From JACCTI01 sp038237435 (GTDB taxonomy: Bacteria; Verrucomicrobiota; Verrucomicrobiia; Chthoniobacterales; UBA10450), in assembly GCA_038237435.1 (NCBI GenBank), contig JBBRYT010000010.1, positions 1-64,000 on the forward strand: DNA of 64,000 nucleotides, given 5' to 3'. Shown here one piece after another: positions 36,086-45,033 of this stretch (the first letter of the stretch is position 1; the number at the start of each line of letters is the position of its first letter). Made by a program: the position numbers and the translations under genes. The notes under the pieces were generated by a model, which did no database searches, had not been told where the DNA came from, and was given only the letters and a program-made list of their open reading frames with translations.

Positions 36086-36598
36086 TTATTGCGCGGCGTA
36101 TTCCGAAGGTAGTGACTCGAGTCCATTTACCCACAGCACGGTCACCTTATGTTCCTTTGTTTCGAAAATAGAAATATTGGCCTCGGGATTATCGACGCGC
36201 GCACCCAGGACCTGGCTGAGCAACGGCGACTGCCCGCCGACCTTCTCATCACGCATGATGAAGAAAGTGCAGACAATAAACACCGCGAGTGACGCAGCGC
36301 CCGTCCAAAGCAGACGACCAATCGTCCACCACGTTTCGCCTGAGCGGCGCGCGGGCGCGCCGGCTCCAATACCTTCCTCGTGGTCGATCTGTTCGCGCAA
36401 CTGATGATGGAAAAACTCCTCGTTCGTCATCGAGTGCGCGCCGAGTTGTTCCTTTAAGAATGCGCCCAGTTTCTGCGCCTGCTCTTTTTCTAACTCAGCG
36501 GCAGCCTTGTCCGGCAACGATGCTTCGAACTCGACCAGCTCTTTGCCAGTGAGTTGTCCATCGATCCAGGCGGTAAATTTTTCTTCAAACGTTTTCAT
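36086..36598 (-). CDS. Anti-sigma factor (single-pass membrane)
   Basis: A 170-residue protein with a cytoplasmic N-terminal zinc-finger-like or RseA-type helical part (FTAWIDGQLTGKELVEFEAS), one transmembrane helix near residues 97-113 (GAASLAVFIVCTFFIM), and a periplasmic C-terminus. It overlaps the sigma factor gene by 14 bases, the usual arrangement for an ECF sigma/anti-sigma pair. It would hold the sigma factor until proteolysis or another signal releases it. Confidence 0.78.
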   Translation of the reverse strand: MKTFEEKFTAWIDGQLTGKELVEFEASLPDKAAAELEKEQAQKLGAFLKEQLGAHSMTNEEFFHHQLREQIDHEEGIGAGAPARRSGETWWTIGRLLWTGAASLAVFIVCTFFIMRDEKVGGQSPLLSQVLGARVDNPEANISIFETKEHKVTVLWVNGLESLPSEYAAQ

Positions 36599-37196
36599 AA
36601 ACGTCCCTCAACATATTCTGCAATTTTTTGCGCGCGTAGAAAAGCCGGGACATAACCGTGCCGATCGAACAGTCGAGCGCTTCTGCGATCTCGTGATATT
36701 GCATGTCTTCAATTTCCTTCATTAAAATAACCGCGCGATGTTCCGGCGATAATTGCGCGATCGCTTGATCGATGCGCGTTCTGATCTCGCCGTGCACCAT
36801 CCGTTCATGCGGCAGCGCATCCGCTTTCGGTACGGTGCGCGACGCCGGATCGATCTCGCGCAACTGCACTTCATCATTAAATTCTGCGCCCGACCCTTTG
36901 ACCTGCTTTTTGCGCAGCCAGTCGATCGTCACATTCATGACGATGCGGTACATCCAAGTGTAGAAACTCGATTGCCCGCGGAAACGCGCGATCGATTTCC
37001 ACGCCTTCAGGAAACTGTCCTGGGCCAGATCCCAGGCGTCCTGTTCGTTATGCACCATGTTGTAAATCATACCAAAAACTCTAGTTCGGTAGCGCCCGAC
37101 CAGCTGGTCGAACGCCTCGGCATCGCCCTTCTGGCATAACTGCACCAGATCCTGATCCGGGACTTCGGCTTGGGCCGGGGTCGCTTCCGTATGCAT
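36585..37196 (-). CDS. ECF RNA polymerase sigma factor (RpoE-like)
   Basis: A 203-residue sigma-70 family ECF factor. Region 2 contains FDQLVGRYRTRVFGMIYNM, DAWDLAQDSFLKAWKSI and FYTWMYRIVMNVTIDWLRKK. Region 4 contains LSPEHRAVILMKEIEDMQYHEIAEAL followed by GTVMSRLFYARKKL (read in parts). ATG 37196 is preferred; a TTG at 37226 would add ten residues and directly follow an 18-bp palindrome. Its target regulon is not visible. Confidence 0.92.
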   Translation of the reverse strand: MHTEATPAQAEVPDQDLVQLCQKGDAEAFDQLVGRYRTRVFGMIYNMVHNEQDAWDLAQDSFLKAWKSIARFRGQSSFYTWMYRIVMNVTIDWLRKKQVKGSGAEFNDEVQLREIDPASRTVPKADALPHERMVHGEIRTRIDQAIAQLSPEHRAVILMKEIEDMQYHEIAEALDCSIGTVMSRLFYARKKLQNMLRDVYENV

Positions 37197-37226
37197 GTTT
37201 GACGAAGCAGCGGCTAATTCATTCAA

Positions 37227-37244
37227 CCCCGAACATGTTCGGGG
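37227..37244. promoter_or_regulatory. 18-bp perfect palindrome upstream of the sigma factor gene
   Basis: CCCCGAACATGTTCGGGG exactly fills the gap between the stop of the 219-residue gene and the possible TTG start of the sigma factor gene. It may be a terminator hairpin for the upstream gene or an operator for the sigma operon. There is no T-run after it on the reverse strand, which weakens the terminator reading. Confidence 0.4.
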
Positions 37245-37904
37245 CTAAAGGCTGCCGAAGCGGCGCAGCCACTCGCCGCGATATTCGCCCATCAAAGTGA
37301 TGATTCCGTCGCGCACCTGGAAAAGGCGTTGCATGAGAACAGCATGCTGGCGGGGCGAAATCAGCTTTTGCGAGAACAGCTCGCCGCCACCCTGCATCGA
37401 GACCGTGATCGCTTTCAGGGCGCGCTTCAAATACGCGATCGTCATGCCGATTTCATCGACGTCGTCATCGCTCAACGCGGCCGCGAGTTTGGCACTGGCC
37501 AAAGCGGCGTGCGTCGCAAGTTTTACCGCCGAGGGTTCATTTTGCAGCGCGGAGTTGTCGTCGAAGAGTTGATCGATCCAAACCGTGAGGGCGAACGCGG
37601 CGCGATACAGACTGTGATCTTCGAAGCTCTCACTCGCGTTCGTGACTTGTTCGGAAGGCAATGCCGAATCCCCGCTGCTCACTTCATCCGCCATCAAGGC
37701 ATCGACTTCATCGCTCCAATCGTCGCTATTGACCAGATGAGTCCAGCCCATCTCGCGCGCAATGATTTGATCGCGTTGCGGATGATCGAGATACTTCTCG
37801 AGTAACTCCATGTACTTTTCCGTTTTTTGATCCTGCTGCTGCAGAAAACGTTCCCACTCATACTCGTCCCATGCATGATCGGACTCGGAGTCGTAGCCGG
37901 GCAT
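37245..37904 (-). CDS. Conserved-looking hypothetical protein, acidic N-terminus
   Basis: A 219-residue soluble protein. The first 100 residues are acidic and rich in Asp, Glu and Trp (HAWDEYEWERFLQQQDQK). The rest is helical (KLATHAALASAKLAAALSDDD, AYLKRALKAITVSM) and ends in GEYRGEWLRRFGSL. I do not recognise the family. It is encoded just upstream of the sigma operon, separated by the palindrome at 37227. Confidence 0.65.
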   Translation of the reverse strand: MPGYDSESDHAWDEYEWERFLQQQDQKTEKYMELLEKYLDHPQRDQIIAREMGWTHLVNSDDWSDEVDALMADEVSSGDSALPSEQVTNASESFEDHSLYRAAFALTVWIDQLFDDNSALQNEPSAVKLATHAALASAKLAAALSDDDVDEIGMTIAYLKRALKAITVSMQGGGELFSQKLISPRQHAVLMQRLFQVRDGIITLMGEYRGEWLRRFGSL

Positions 37905-37980
37905 GTTTTTCTCTTAGAGCAGCTTTCATGGCCGCGCAAAAACTTTTGCGAATAGCCACCCTAGCTAATTGGCGATTACG

Positions 37981-39666
37981 ATGACGGACGAAGAACGGGA
38001 CGAGCTATTTTATCGCGATACCGCGGCGATTGCTTTTCCAAAAATCGATGATGCACAGCTCTCGCTCCTCGAGCGCATCGGTCAGCGCCGCACGTTGCGC
38101 AAAGGTGAATTGATCATCAAAGCCGGGCAGCGCGATCTTCCGCTCACCGTTGTCTTGCGCGGCGAAGTGGAAGTCTTCGATGCGCACGATGGGGAGGAAC
38201 AAATTCTCGCTACCGCGGGGCCGCGGGACTTTACCGGCGACGTCGCCATGCTGGAAGGCACTTCAGCTCTCGCCAGCTCGCGCGTGAAATCGGACGAAGC
38301 GGAAATTCTGCAAATCTCGGCCGCGAATCTGCAACGCGCTCTGGCGGAGTTACCGCAAGTGAGCAAGCCGATCGTCAATGCGCTTATCATGCGCCGGCGG
38401 CGATTGCGGCGCGATCGCGAGTTCGCCGGCATGCGAGTGCTCGCACCTTCGGACACACGCGAAGGTCATCAGCTCGACGATTTTCTCGACAAGAATCACA
38501 TCCCGCATCGGGTGGTTCGTTTCGAAGCGAGGCCGGCCGCGCCTTGGCCGAGCGTTTGCATTTGAGCGAGCGTGATCTGCCCGCGCTCATCACTCCCGGC
38601 GGCGCGCCGCTGCGTAAACCTTCCTTGCGCGAAGTGGCGCAGGTCGCCGGTTTGCTGCGCCCGCTCGCGCTCGAAGACGAAAGCGAGATCATTTGCGACC
38701 TCACCATCGTCGGCGCCGGACCCGCTGGACTGGCCGCGGCGGTTTATGCGGCTTCGGAAGGATTGAAGACTGTCGTCCTCGAAAGTTATGCCCCGGGCGG
38801 GCAGGCCGGCTCGTCCTCGCTCATCGAAAACTTTTTCGGTTTTCCCACCGGCATTAGCGGCGGCGATCTCACCTATCGGGCGCAACTGCAGGCCTACCGT
38901 TTCGGCGCGAAATTTTCTACGCCCGCGCAAGCTCTTTCGTTGGATTATCTGCCTAACGAGACCAATCGGATCTGCATTCAAATCGAAAATTGTCCCGCCT
39001 CGCTTCGTTCCAAGGCCGCGCTCATCGCCACCGGCTCGATGCGGAGGGTCGCGCGCAGTTTGAAGGCTCCGGCGTTTACTACGCCGCTACCGCCTTGGAA
39101 GGACAACTCTGCGCGGGCGCCACGGTCATCGTAAATGGTGCAGGAAATTCCGCCGGCCAGGCCGCGATGTTCATTGCCGAAGGCGCGCGCAAAGTTCTGC
39201 TGGTCATCCGGGGCGATGACCTGACCAGGAGCATGTCGAACTACCTAACGACTCGTATTCTCGCGCGCGACAACATCGAAGTTCTTTGCCAAACCGAGAT
39301 TCGCAAAATGCGCGGCGGAAAAATGTTGGATGAAGTGGAGTTGGAAAACCTTCGGACGGGTGAGCGTCGCACCGTGAAAACGCCCGCGGTTTTTTCCATG
39401 ATTGGAGCGACGCCTTGCACAAATTGGCTGCCCGCTGTTATCGAGCGCGACGAAAAAGGTTTCATCAAAACCGGCCCACTGGTGGTCACTTCCCCGTTCT
39501 GGAAAAACAACGCACGCGTTCCCGGCCCCCTCGAGACCAGTTGTCCGGGCATTTTCGCGGCCGGCGATGTGCGCTCCGGTTCCGTGAAACGTTGTGCAGC
39601 CGCGGTCGGTGAAGGCGGCATGGCCGTGGCCGGCGTGCACGAAATCCTGGCGGCATCTCGTTAGGC
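37981..39666 (+). pseudogene. cNMP-binding / thioredoxin-reductase-like fusion, broken by two frameshifts
   Basis: Three successive frames together encode one known architecture. A cyclic-nucleotide-binding domain (LRKGELIIKAGQRDLPLTVV, then LASSRVKSDEAEIL) is followed by a glutaredoxin-like linker and a thioredoxin-reductase-like FAD/NAD(P) domain (TIVGAGPAGLAAAVYAASEG, GGQAGSSSLIENFFGFPTGI; GVYYAATALEG, NGAGNSAGQAAMF). The first shift is near 38526, where one A appears missing in a GAAAGC context. The second is near 39035-39045, where a short segment after the IATG motif is missing and the frame changes again. No other stops interrupt the frames, so decay is recent or the sequence has errors. 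The natural stop is in an exact motif copy at 39657. Confidence 0.8.
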
Positions 39667-39731
39667 AATTAGCGTTAATTCCTGCCGCGGCTTCGATTTT
39701 TTTGTTCTACCGAGTGGTAGCGCAATAGTAC

Positions 39732-40748
39732 CTAACGAGTAGTTGCTGGAGGAGCTTCGGCTTTTGTTTTGAGCGCAGCTTTATCTTCTTTCGAAAGAAA
39801 CGCGGTTTCGAGTGCGTTTATTTGTGCCTGCCGAATTTCGTTTTGCGACAAACCCGCCGCCGGCGCCGCAATCTCAAACTCGTGACGCAAATCAATCGCG
39901 CTCACCCCTGGATCGTCGGTGTTGATGGAGGCGAGCAATCCGCGCGCAAGCATTTCGCGTAGCGGATGACTGGCGAGGTCTGCCACCGTGCTGGTCTGAA
40001 CATTACTTGTTAGGTTGGCTTCAATTCCGATCTGTTTTTGCGCGAGAAATTCCACCAGCCGCGGATCTTCGAGCGCGCGCACGCCATGCCCGATCCGTTC
40101 CGCGCCTAACAACTGCACTGCCTCCCACACACTTTGCGCTCCGGCACTTTCGCCGGCGTGAATCGTCACCCGCCAGCCCGCCTCACGGGCCTGCGCAAAA
40201 TGTTTCACAAAAAGTCGCGGCGGAAAACTTGCTTCGTCGCCCGCCAGATCGAGAGCCACGATTTTTTCGTGCTGCGTCAGGAGCGCGGCTAATTCCTTCT
40301 GCGCAATTTCAGGTCCGTAGGTCCGACTGAGAATCCCAATCAGGTTTACGCGCAGACCTGTAATTTCCGTTCCTTCGGCAATTCCCTCCACGACCGCCGC
40401 GGTCACTTGCGCGGGATCGAGCTGATGCGGCTCGCTCATGAACCATGGACTGAACCGTAGTTCGATATAATTAATTCCTTCACGCCGCGCGTCCTCAACA
40501 TTCTCCCGCGCCACGCGCCGGCAAGCCTCCGTGTCTGCCAAGACCCCTGTCATCCAAAGCATTTTCTGGATGAATGCCATCACGCCCGGCTGCCGTTCGG
40601 TGATTTGCACATACGGCCGAAGCTCTTCGAGCGTTTGCCCGGGCAGTTTGATTCGATGCTGTTTCGCCAGCTCCAACATCGTGGATAACCGCACGTTACC
40701 ATCGAGATGACGGTGCAGATCGATCAACGGCAATCGCGCATCAATCAT
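39732..40748 (-). CDS. add: Adenosine deaminase family protein
   Basis: A 338-residue purine deaminase that converts adenosine (or adenine/aminofutalosine in related branches) to the inosine-type product. Zinc and catalytic motifs are visible: DLHRHLDGN at the N-terminus, RFSPWFM, VTIHAGES near residue 195, GHGVRALED, and SINTDDPGVS near 276. Its length matches bacterial Add. The subgroup cannot be fixed by eye, and an aminofutalosine deaminase role is possible. The stop codon lies in an ACCTAACGAG motif copy (39730). Confidence 0.88.
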   Translation of the reverse strand: MIDARLPLIDLHRHLDGNVRLSTMLELAKQHRIKLPGQTLEELRPYVQITERQPGVMAFIQKMLWMTGVLADTEACRRVARENVEDARREGINYIELRFSPWFMSEPHQLDPAQVTAAVVEGIAEGTEITGLRVNLIGILSRTYGPEIAQKELAALLTQHEKIVALDLAGDEASFPPRLFVKHFAQAREAGWRVTIHAGESAGAQSVWEAVQLLGAERIGHGVRALEDPRLVEFLAQKQIGIEANLTSNVQTSTVADLASHPLREMLARGLLASINTDDPGVSAIDLRHEFEIAAPAAGLSQNEIRQAQINALETAFLSKEDKAALKTKAEAPPATTR

Positions 40749-40916
40749 CGAGTAACAATCGTTGCGTCCTGTTCCGCACGCCTGGTTTGCAAACGCAATT
40801 GTCCGCAGGCGGGAGACAACGTGGCGTGAGCGGGAGGGCAGCAGTTATCATAGCTATACGGCAGCAACGCGAATGAGATTGCCTCTCGCAGCATATCGGT
40901 GCTGGAATCTTACGCT

Positions 40917-41330
40917 ATGAAAACCCGACTCCTCCTCACTGCTGCCATCATTGCCGCGGCCGGTTGCCTCTGCGGCACAGCCACGACGGCTCGTGCGCAA
41001 GATCCGCTGGTCGTTAATTCATCGACGATAAAACTGAAGTTCGAGAACGAGCGGGTGCGGGTGATGGAGGCGACCTTGCCACCCGGAGCGAAAGAGCAGG
41101 TGCACTCACATCCTGCCTACGTCATCTATGTTCTGGAAGGCGGTCGCTACCGCAACCATGCGACCGACGGCCAGACAACCGAAGGTGAATTTAAGAGCGG
41201 CGAAGTAATCTACCGCGAGCCGTTGACCCATGCTGCCGAGAACATCGGCGATAAGCCGATGCATCTGATTCTAGTCGAACTTAAAGAATCGAGCCAGCGG
41301 GAAGCGGTGCGAGATGGACCTAGCCCGTAG
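40917..41330 (+). CDS. Exported cupin-domain protein
   Basis: A 137-residue protein. A signal peptide ending near TARA (residues 1-27) is followed by a single cupin barrel: LPPGAKEQVHSHPAYVIYVLEGG (two histidines of motif 1, read in parts) and a second strand with THAAENIGDKPMHLILVEL. Metal binding is likely, and the enzyme activity is unknown. ATG 40917 begins the signal peptide. It stands at the left edge of the motif-free accessory region. Confidence 0.78.
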   Translation: MKTRLLLTAAIIAAAGCLCGTATTARAQDPLVVNSSTIKLKFENERVRVMEATLPPGAKEQVHSHPAYVIYVLEGGRYRNHATDGQTTEGEFKSGEVIYREPLTHAAENIGDKPMHLILVELKESSQREAVRDGPSP

Positions 41331-41439
41331 GGTGAGCATCGGGGGCATGCGAATCAATGCACCAGGCGGCGGCATCCCACCGCACCGGTAAATCTAGACC
41401 GACTTTCGATCCTAAATCGCTTCCGATTGCCGACGTTCG

Positions 41440-42025
41440 GCTATACGTGGTTCACGTATAGCTAGTGGAGAAAGCGGAAAGTTGTCCGGGGTGAATCCGG
41501 CGACCGGCCGAGTTAAGAACAAACTATACGTGGTTCACGTATAGCAGGGCGGAGAGGCGTGACGGAACAAGGATGGGTATACGTGACTCACCTATAGCAA
41601 GCGGAGGCGCGCTGGAAAATTGGTGTGTGGAAATCCCGATGACGATCTGAGTAACCAGAATGCTTTAAGCATTCGAGTTTAAGGACAAGCTAGGCTAGGC
41701 CTAGGTTAGTGGGCACGGGCCAATGAGGATGCCGGTAGCGCTGTAGCATCGCGAAGGAGGAGCTGTCACGCTGCGCGCTCGGGCCGTAACGCAGCGCCCT
41801 AGCGCGAGGCCGGGCTTTCAAAACTTCGGAGTAGCATCGCGAAGGAGGATTACTCGGAGTGACTTGGGCGAGGGCTCGCCAATGTTTAGCGCTTCAAGTC
41901 AGCGGCGATTGGAAACTTTTCGGATGGCTTGATAAGATTCGGCAGCAGACGCTATACGTGAACCACGTATAGCCGATGCTGGAAGGGTGGGGTCTAGTAA
42001 ACGGCTATACGTGGTTCACGTATAG
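41440..42025. repeat. Five copies of a 21-bp palindrome with arms CTATACGTG / CACGTATAG
   Basis: Perfect copies with a 3-base spacer (GTT or, inverted, AAC) lie at 41441-41461, 41524-41544, 41952-41972 (opposite orientation) and 42005-42025; a degenerate copy is at 41577-41597. Each could form a 9-bp hairpin or bind a dimeric protein. They lie within 600 bases of otherwise non-coding DNA. Confidence 0.85.
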
Positions 42026-42100
42026 GGGGCCGCCGGAACTAGATTTCTTGTCTGTAGGATCCAGTCGTCATGTGCAACCTTGACCGCTTTAAGCGGTCAA
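41658..42100. repeat. Two related palindromes around GCTTTAAGC
   Basis: GAATGCTTTAAGCATTC (41658-41674) and GACCGCTTTAAGCGGTC (42082-42098, extended by TT/AA) share the centre GCTTTAAGC and a following AGTTTA, but have different outer stem bases that still pair. This compensated difference suggests selection on the hairpin itself. Confidence 0.65.
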
Positions 42101-42262
42101 GTTTAGACAGCGGATGGGGTGCGGCGGTTGGTTGCGGCGGTTTGCGTGTCACGCTGTAGCATCGCGAAGGAGGACCTGTCACGCCGTAGCAACAGCAAAG
42201 GCGGATTACTCGGAGTGACTTGGGCGATGGCTCACCAATGTTTAGCGCTTCAAGTCAGTGGC
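41743..42262. repeat. Direct repeats: 19-bp unit (x3) and about 77-bp unit (x2)
   Basis: GTAGCATCGCGAAGGAGGA occurs at 41743-41761, 41831-41849 and 42156-42174. A longer unit starting at 41831 and running to about 41907 recurs at 42186-42262 with a few substitutions (shared GATTACTCGGAGTGACTTGG, then CCAATGTTTAGCGCTTCAAG). No reading frame of interest runs through them. Together with the palindromes they fill the non-coding stretch 41331-42386. Confidence 0.8.
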
Positions 42263-42386
42263 GGCTGCGACGCGGGCCGATGGCCATCGAGCTGCCTTTG
42301 AGCTTCCATCTTACCAGCAGCAGGTATTCTGTCGGTATCCCTAAGCGTCCGTAGGTGTCGGGAACAGCGCGTGCTAAGAAACAAGC

Positions 42387-42948
42387 ATACGTCTTTCTCT
42401 TATCCTCTTATTGTTAAGCGTTGCTTCCGGGCGAGCAAGAATCGGTGAAACGCCAATCCAATTTGCTGATCGTTACGGGACGCCGAGGGATTCGCAGCTA
42501 ACCAAGATCACGGACAAGCAGTTTCCCCTTATCGAAGGCGCTATTCATCATGCATACGAATACCAAGGCTGGAAAATTCGAGCAGCATTCCTGCAACTGG
42601 ACGGACCGGCCGTGCGGATGGATTTCCAGAAGATAAGCGCCGCCGGCATCTCTCCGGTTATTCAGGATTACGAGCTTCAAGCGATCGCAGCGGCGAACAC
42701 CCCGGAAGGTATGTCATGGAAGCGAATGGCCTACGACAATCCTGATTCACCGAAACAAGGGCCTAGCCAAAATGGCTGAGGGTCTTCTCGCCGTAGGTCA
42801 GATGATGTGGCAACGCAGCGACGGCGCCATCCTCTGGCAGCCCAGTAATCTAATGGTGCGACTCGAGCTTCCGGCAGCGCGACAATACGAGGCGCAATTG
42901 AAAGTCGCGAAAGACCAGAGGGCGCGCGCGTCAGTGCCTGGCTTGTGA
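42387..42948 (+). pseudogene. Small secreted-protein gene with lost start codon and one frameshift
   Basis: The frame from 42387 reads IRLSLILLLLLSVASGRA, a good signal peptide whose first codon is ATA instead of ATG, then RIGETPIQFADRYGTP and WKIRAAFLQLDGPAVRMDF. Near 42753 an extra A (AAA for AA) shifts the frame to an early stop at 42779. In the next frame the protein continues naturally (KGLAKMAEGLLAVGQMMWQR and on to TGA at 42946-42948). A TTG at 42411 could start a shortened product. The function is unknown; the two lesions point to a decaying gene. Confidence 0.6.
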
Positions 42949-43068
42949 GGCTTTAAACAGGTCGGTCGGCCTCGGTTGACGATGTGAAGGTCTGGGCTTG
43001 TGCCGCCGAGCGCGCCCTAGGTAAGGAGCCTTTCGGCGGAAGAACGCGAACTGCTATAGAATGCTAGT

Positions 43069-43941
43069 ATCTACTGCAAGACTCTTCTTCTCCTCTGTGC
43101 CGCGGTAGGCGTTGCAATCACGTCCGCGCAGGCGCGGGAGGCCGTCATTTTTACCTCCCCCTGCACCTGCGAAGGCAACCACGGGGTGGAGCGCTGGGCG
43201 GAGAAGACTGATCTTTCGGAACCGCCCACGAACAGGGCGGACATTCGATCGATCACTCCGGGCACGATGGCAGCTTGGGGAGACGCCGGTGGCGGTGTCG
43301 CGCGAAACGGTAGAAAGGGTCTGGAGACGCTATGGTTTGCCCTCACCGGAAAGGTGTCGAAGGTCAAAGTGGAAGAGGATGGTGACCTTCACCTGTCAGT
43401 GGATGACCTGGAGAAGCCCGGACACGTCGTGGTAGAGATCCCTCTCGGCGAGAGATGGTGCGCTTTACGAAAGGAAGTGTTCTCGTGGACTACCACTGCC
43501 TTCCCCTTGCCAGCCGGTAGATCATTGAAGCTAATCCGGAAACCGATCGTCACCGTGACGGGTAAGGCCTTTTATGACGCTGGTCACGCCAGTGGAGGGA
43601 ATCGACGGAGCTACGATTCGGAATTGGCCGTCTGGGAAATCCACCCGGTGATGGAAATGCGCGAGGCAACCGCGCTCACGTCCACACCCGCCAGTTCAAC
43701 TCCGCTCCGTACGCCTACACCCGAGCCAATACCGTTACCCACCGCTACGCCCGTCCCGGCTGCTTCGGTGGGAGAATTCGTCACCCTCACGCAGCCGGTC
43801 CCAATCAAAATCCCTTATGGCCAAACCATCCTCCCACTTGGACTCAAGCTACCGGTGATCTCGCGAGACGCTCTCACAGTCCACGTTCACTACATGGGCG
43901 AGACTTACGCGATCCCGATCGGATCGACCGACCTGCGGTGA
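43069..43941 (+). pseudogene. Secreted protein with proline-rich linker, no start codon before its signal peptide
   Basis: The open frame encodes KTLLLLCAAVGVAITSAQA, a signal peptide, followed by a Cys-containing segment (SPCTCEGNHGVERWAEKTD), a beta-rich domain, a Thr/Pro linker near the last 90 residues (TPTPEPIPLPTATPVP) and a C-terminal SH3-like segment (VPIKIPYGQTILPLGLKLPV). No ATG, GTG or TTG stands in frame ahead of the signal peptide. GTG 43186 is the first usable start and would give a 251-residue cytoplasmic product. It is possibly inactivated, or initiated in an unusual way. The family is not recognised. Confidence 0.5.
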
Positions 43942-43998
43942 CGCGGTGCAGTCAGAACTAGCATCTGCGGACGGTATTCAAAACACCGCAGAACTCGA

Positions 43999-44940
43999 TT
44001 ATCTTTCGTCGAAGTAGTCGCTGTCGATTTTCTTTACGCTGTAGGCATGCTCTTCGGCGACGCCTATCGCGTGTTCGATCATTAGTTCCGCGAGTCGACG
44101 GCCGCCGATTAGGATGACCTTGTGATTCAAGCCATCCACATAATCCGTAGCGTTCTCGTGAAACTCGCTGGTGGTAATAAAGATTCCTTTGTTGGCTTTC
44201 TTACCTGCGAGAGCGCCAACGAAGCTCTGAATCTCCGGCCGGCCAACGTTTGCTTTCCAACGTTTGGCCTGGATATAGATCACGTCGAGACCGAGGCGGT
44301 CCTCATTGATGACGCCGTCGATTCCATGATCACCGGTCTTCTGAGTGACGGCGGCAGCTTCCTTCCGTGAGCCGCCGTAACCCATTGCTACGAGCAGATC
44401 GAGGACGACTTGTTCGAAGCGGAAAGGATCAGTAGTTCCAAGCTTGGAAAGGAGGTCCGCGATCAGCGTCTCACGTAATTCAGTGAACGCGCCTTCGATT
44501 CTCTCCTCCGGGGTGGCTTCTTCGTCATTGCTCACCGTCTGTTCTGCAATGCCACCGGCTCTCGTCTTGGCCGCGGCAGTCCCGCGCTCTTTCATTACAG
44601 CAACAAATTGTCTGTATGGCTCGAATTGCATCAGAACTGCGCGAGTAAGTCTTCCGCTCGGGTTTGTGGCGAGGAACTTTCTCCCTTCATCAGTTATCTC
44701 CAGCGTTCCTTCGACCGGGTTTGTAGCTAGCCCAGCTTTCCTCAAACCGAAAGCGGCCCAACCTGTTCGATGCTTGATGTAAGTTGCCCTAGTGCTAGGA
44801 AGCATCTGTTCTCGCTCTTCTGGTGTTAGTCCGAAATGCTCGGCCATCTTTTCCGCCACCTCGCGCTTGGTATGCGACTGCCCATCGCTCAGCACTTTGA
44901 GCAGCGGAAGCATGATTTCGTCGTATTTTGGTATAGCCAT
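43999..44940 (-). CDS. mrr: Mrr-type restriction endonuclease
   Basis: A 313-residue type IV-like nuclease. The N-terminal Mrr_N winged-helix domain (about residues 5-90) is followed by a PD-(D/E)xK domain (about 165-290) with FEQVVLDLLVAMGYGG, the catalytic aspartate in TGDHGIDGVI and the Q-x-K box in IYIQAKRWKANVGRPEIQSF (read in parts). It would cut DNA carrying foreign methylation. It lies 93 bases downstream of the large restriction-methylase on the same strand, forming a small defence pair. Confidence 0.9.
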   Translation of the reverse strand: MAIPKYDEIMLPLLKVLSDGQSHTKREVAEKMAEHFGLTPEEREQMLPSTRATYIKHRTGWAAFGLRKAGLATNPVEGTLEITDEGRKFLATNPSGRLTRAVLMQFEPYRQFVAVMKERGTAAAKTRAGGIAEQTVSNDEEATPEERIEGAFTELRETLIADLLSKLGTTDPFRFEQVVLDLLVAMGYGGSRKEAAAVTQKTGDHGIDGVINEDRLGLDVIYIQAKRWKANVGRPEIQSFVGALAGKKANKGIFITTSEFHENATDYVDGLNHKVILIGGRRLAELMIEHAIGVAEEHAYSVKKIDSDYFDER

Positions 44941-45033
44941 TAGCTTCTAAGTCTTGCCATAGCGGCATATTTCGCATGACACAATAGAGCGTTCAGTAAC
45001 TTTGTCGGCGGCATCATAGGCTAGTTTCGACGG

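Noticed and set aside
37227..37244. LexA/SOS box in CCCCGAACATGTTCGGGG
   Set aside because: The CGAAC and GTTCG halves are separated by 2 bases, not the 4 required for the CGAAC-N4-GTTCG box.
41441..42025. CRISPR array from the repeated CTATACGTG/CACGTATAG units
   Set aside because: Spacing is irregular (about 60 to 400 bases), one copy is inverted, the units are near-perfect palindromes, and no cas genes are present.
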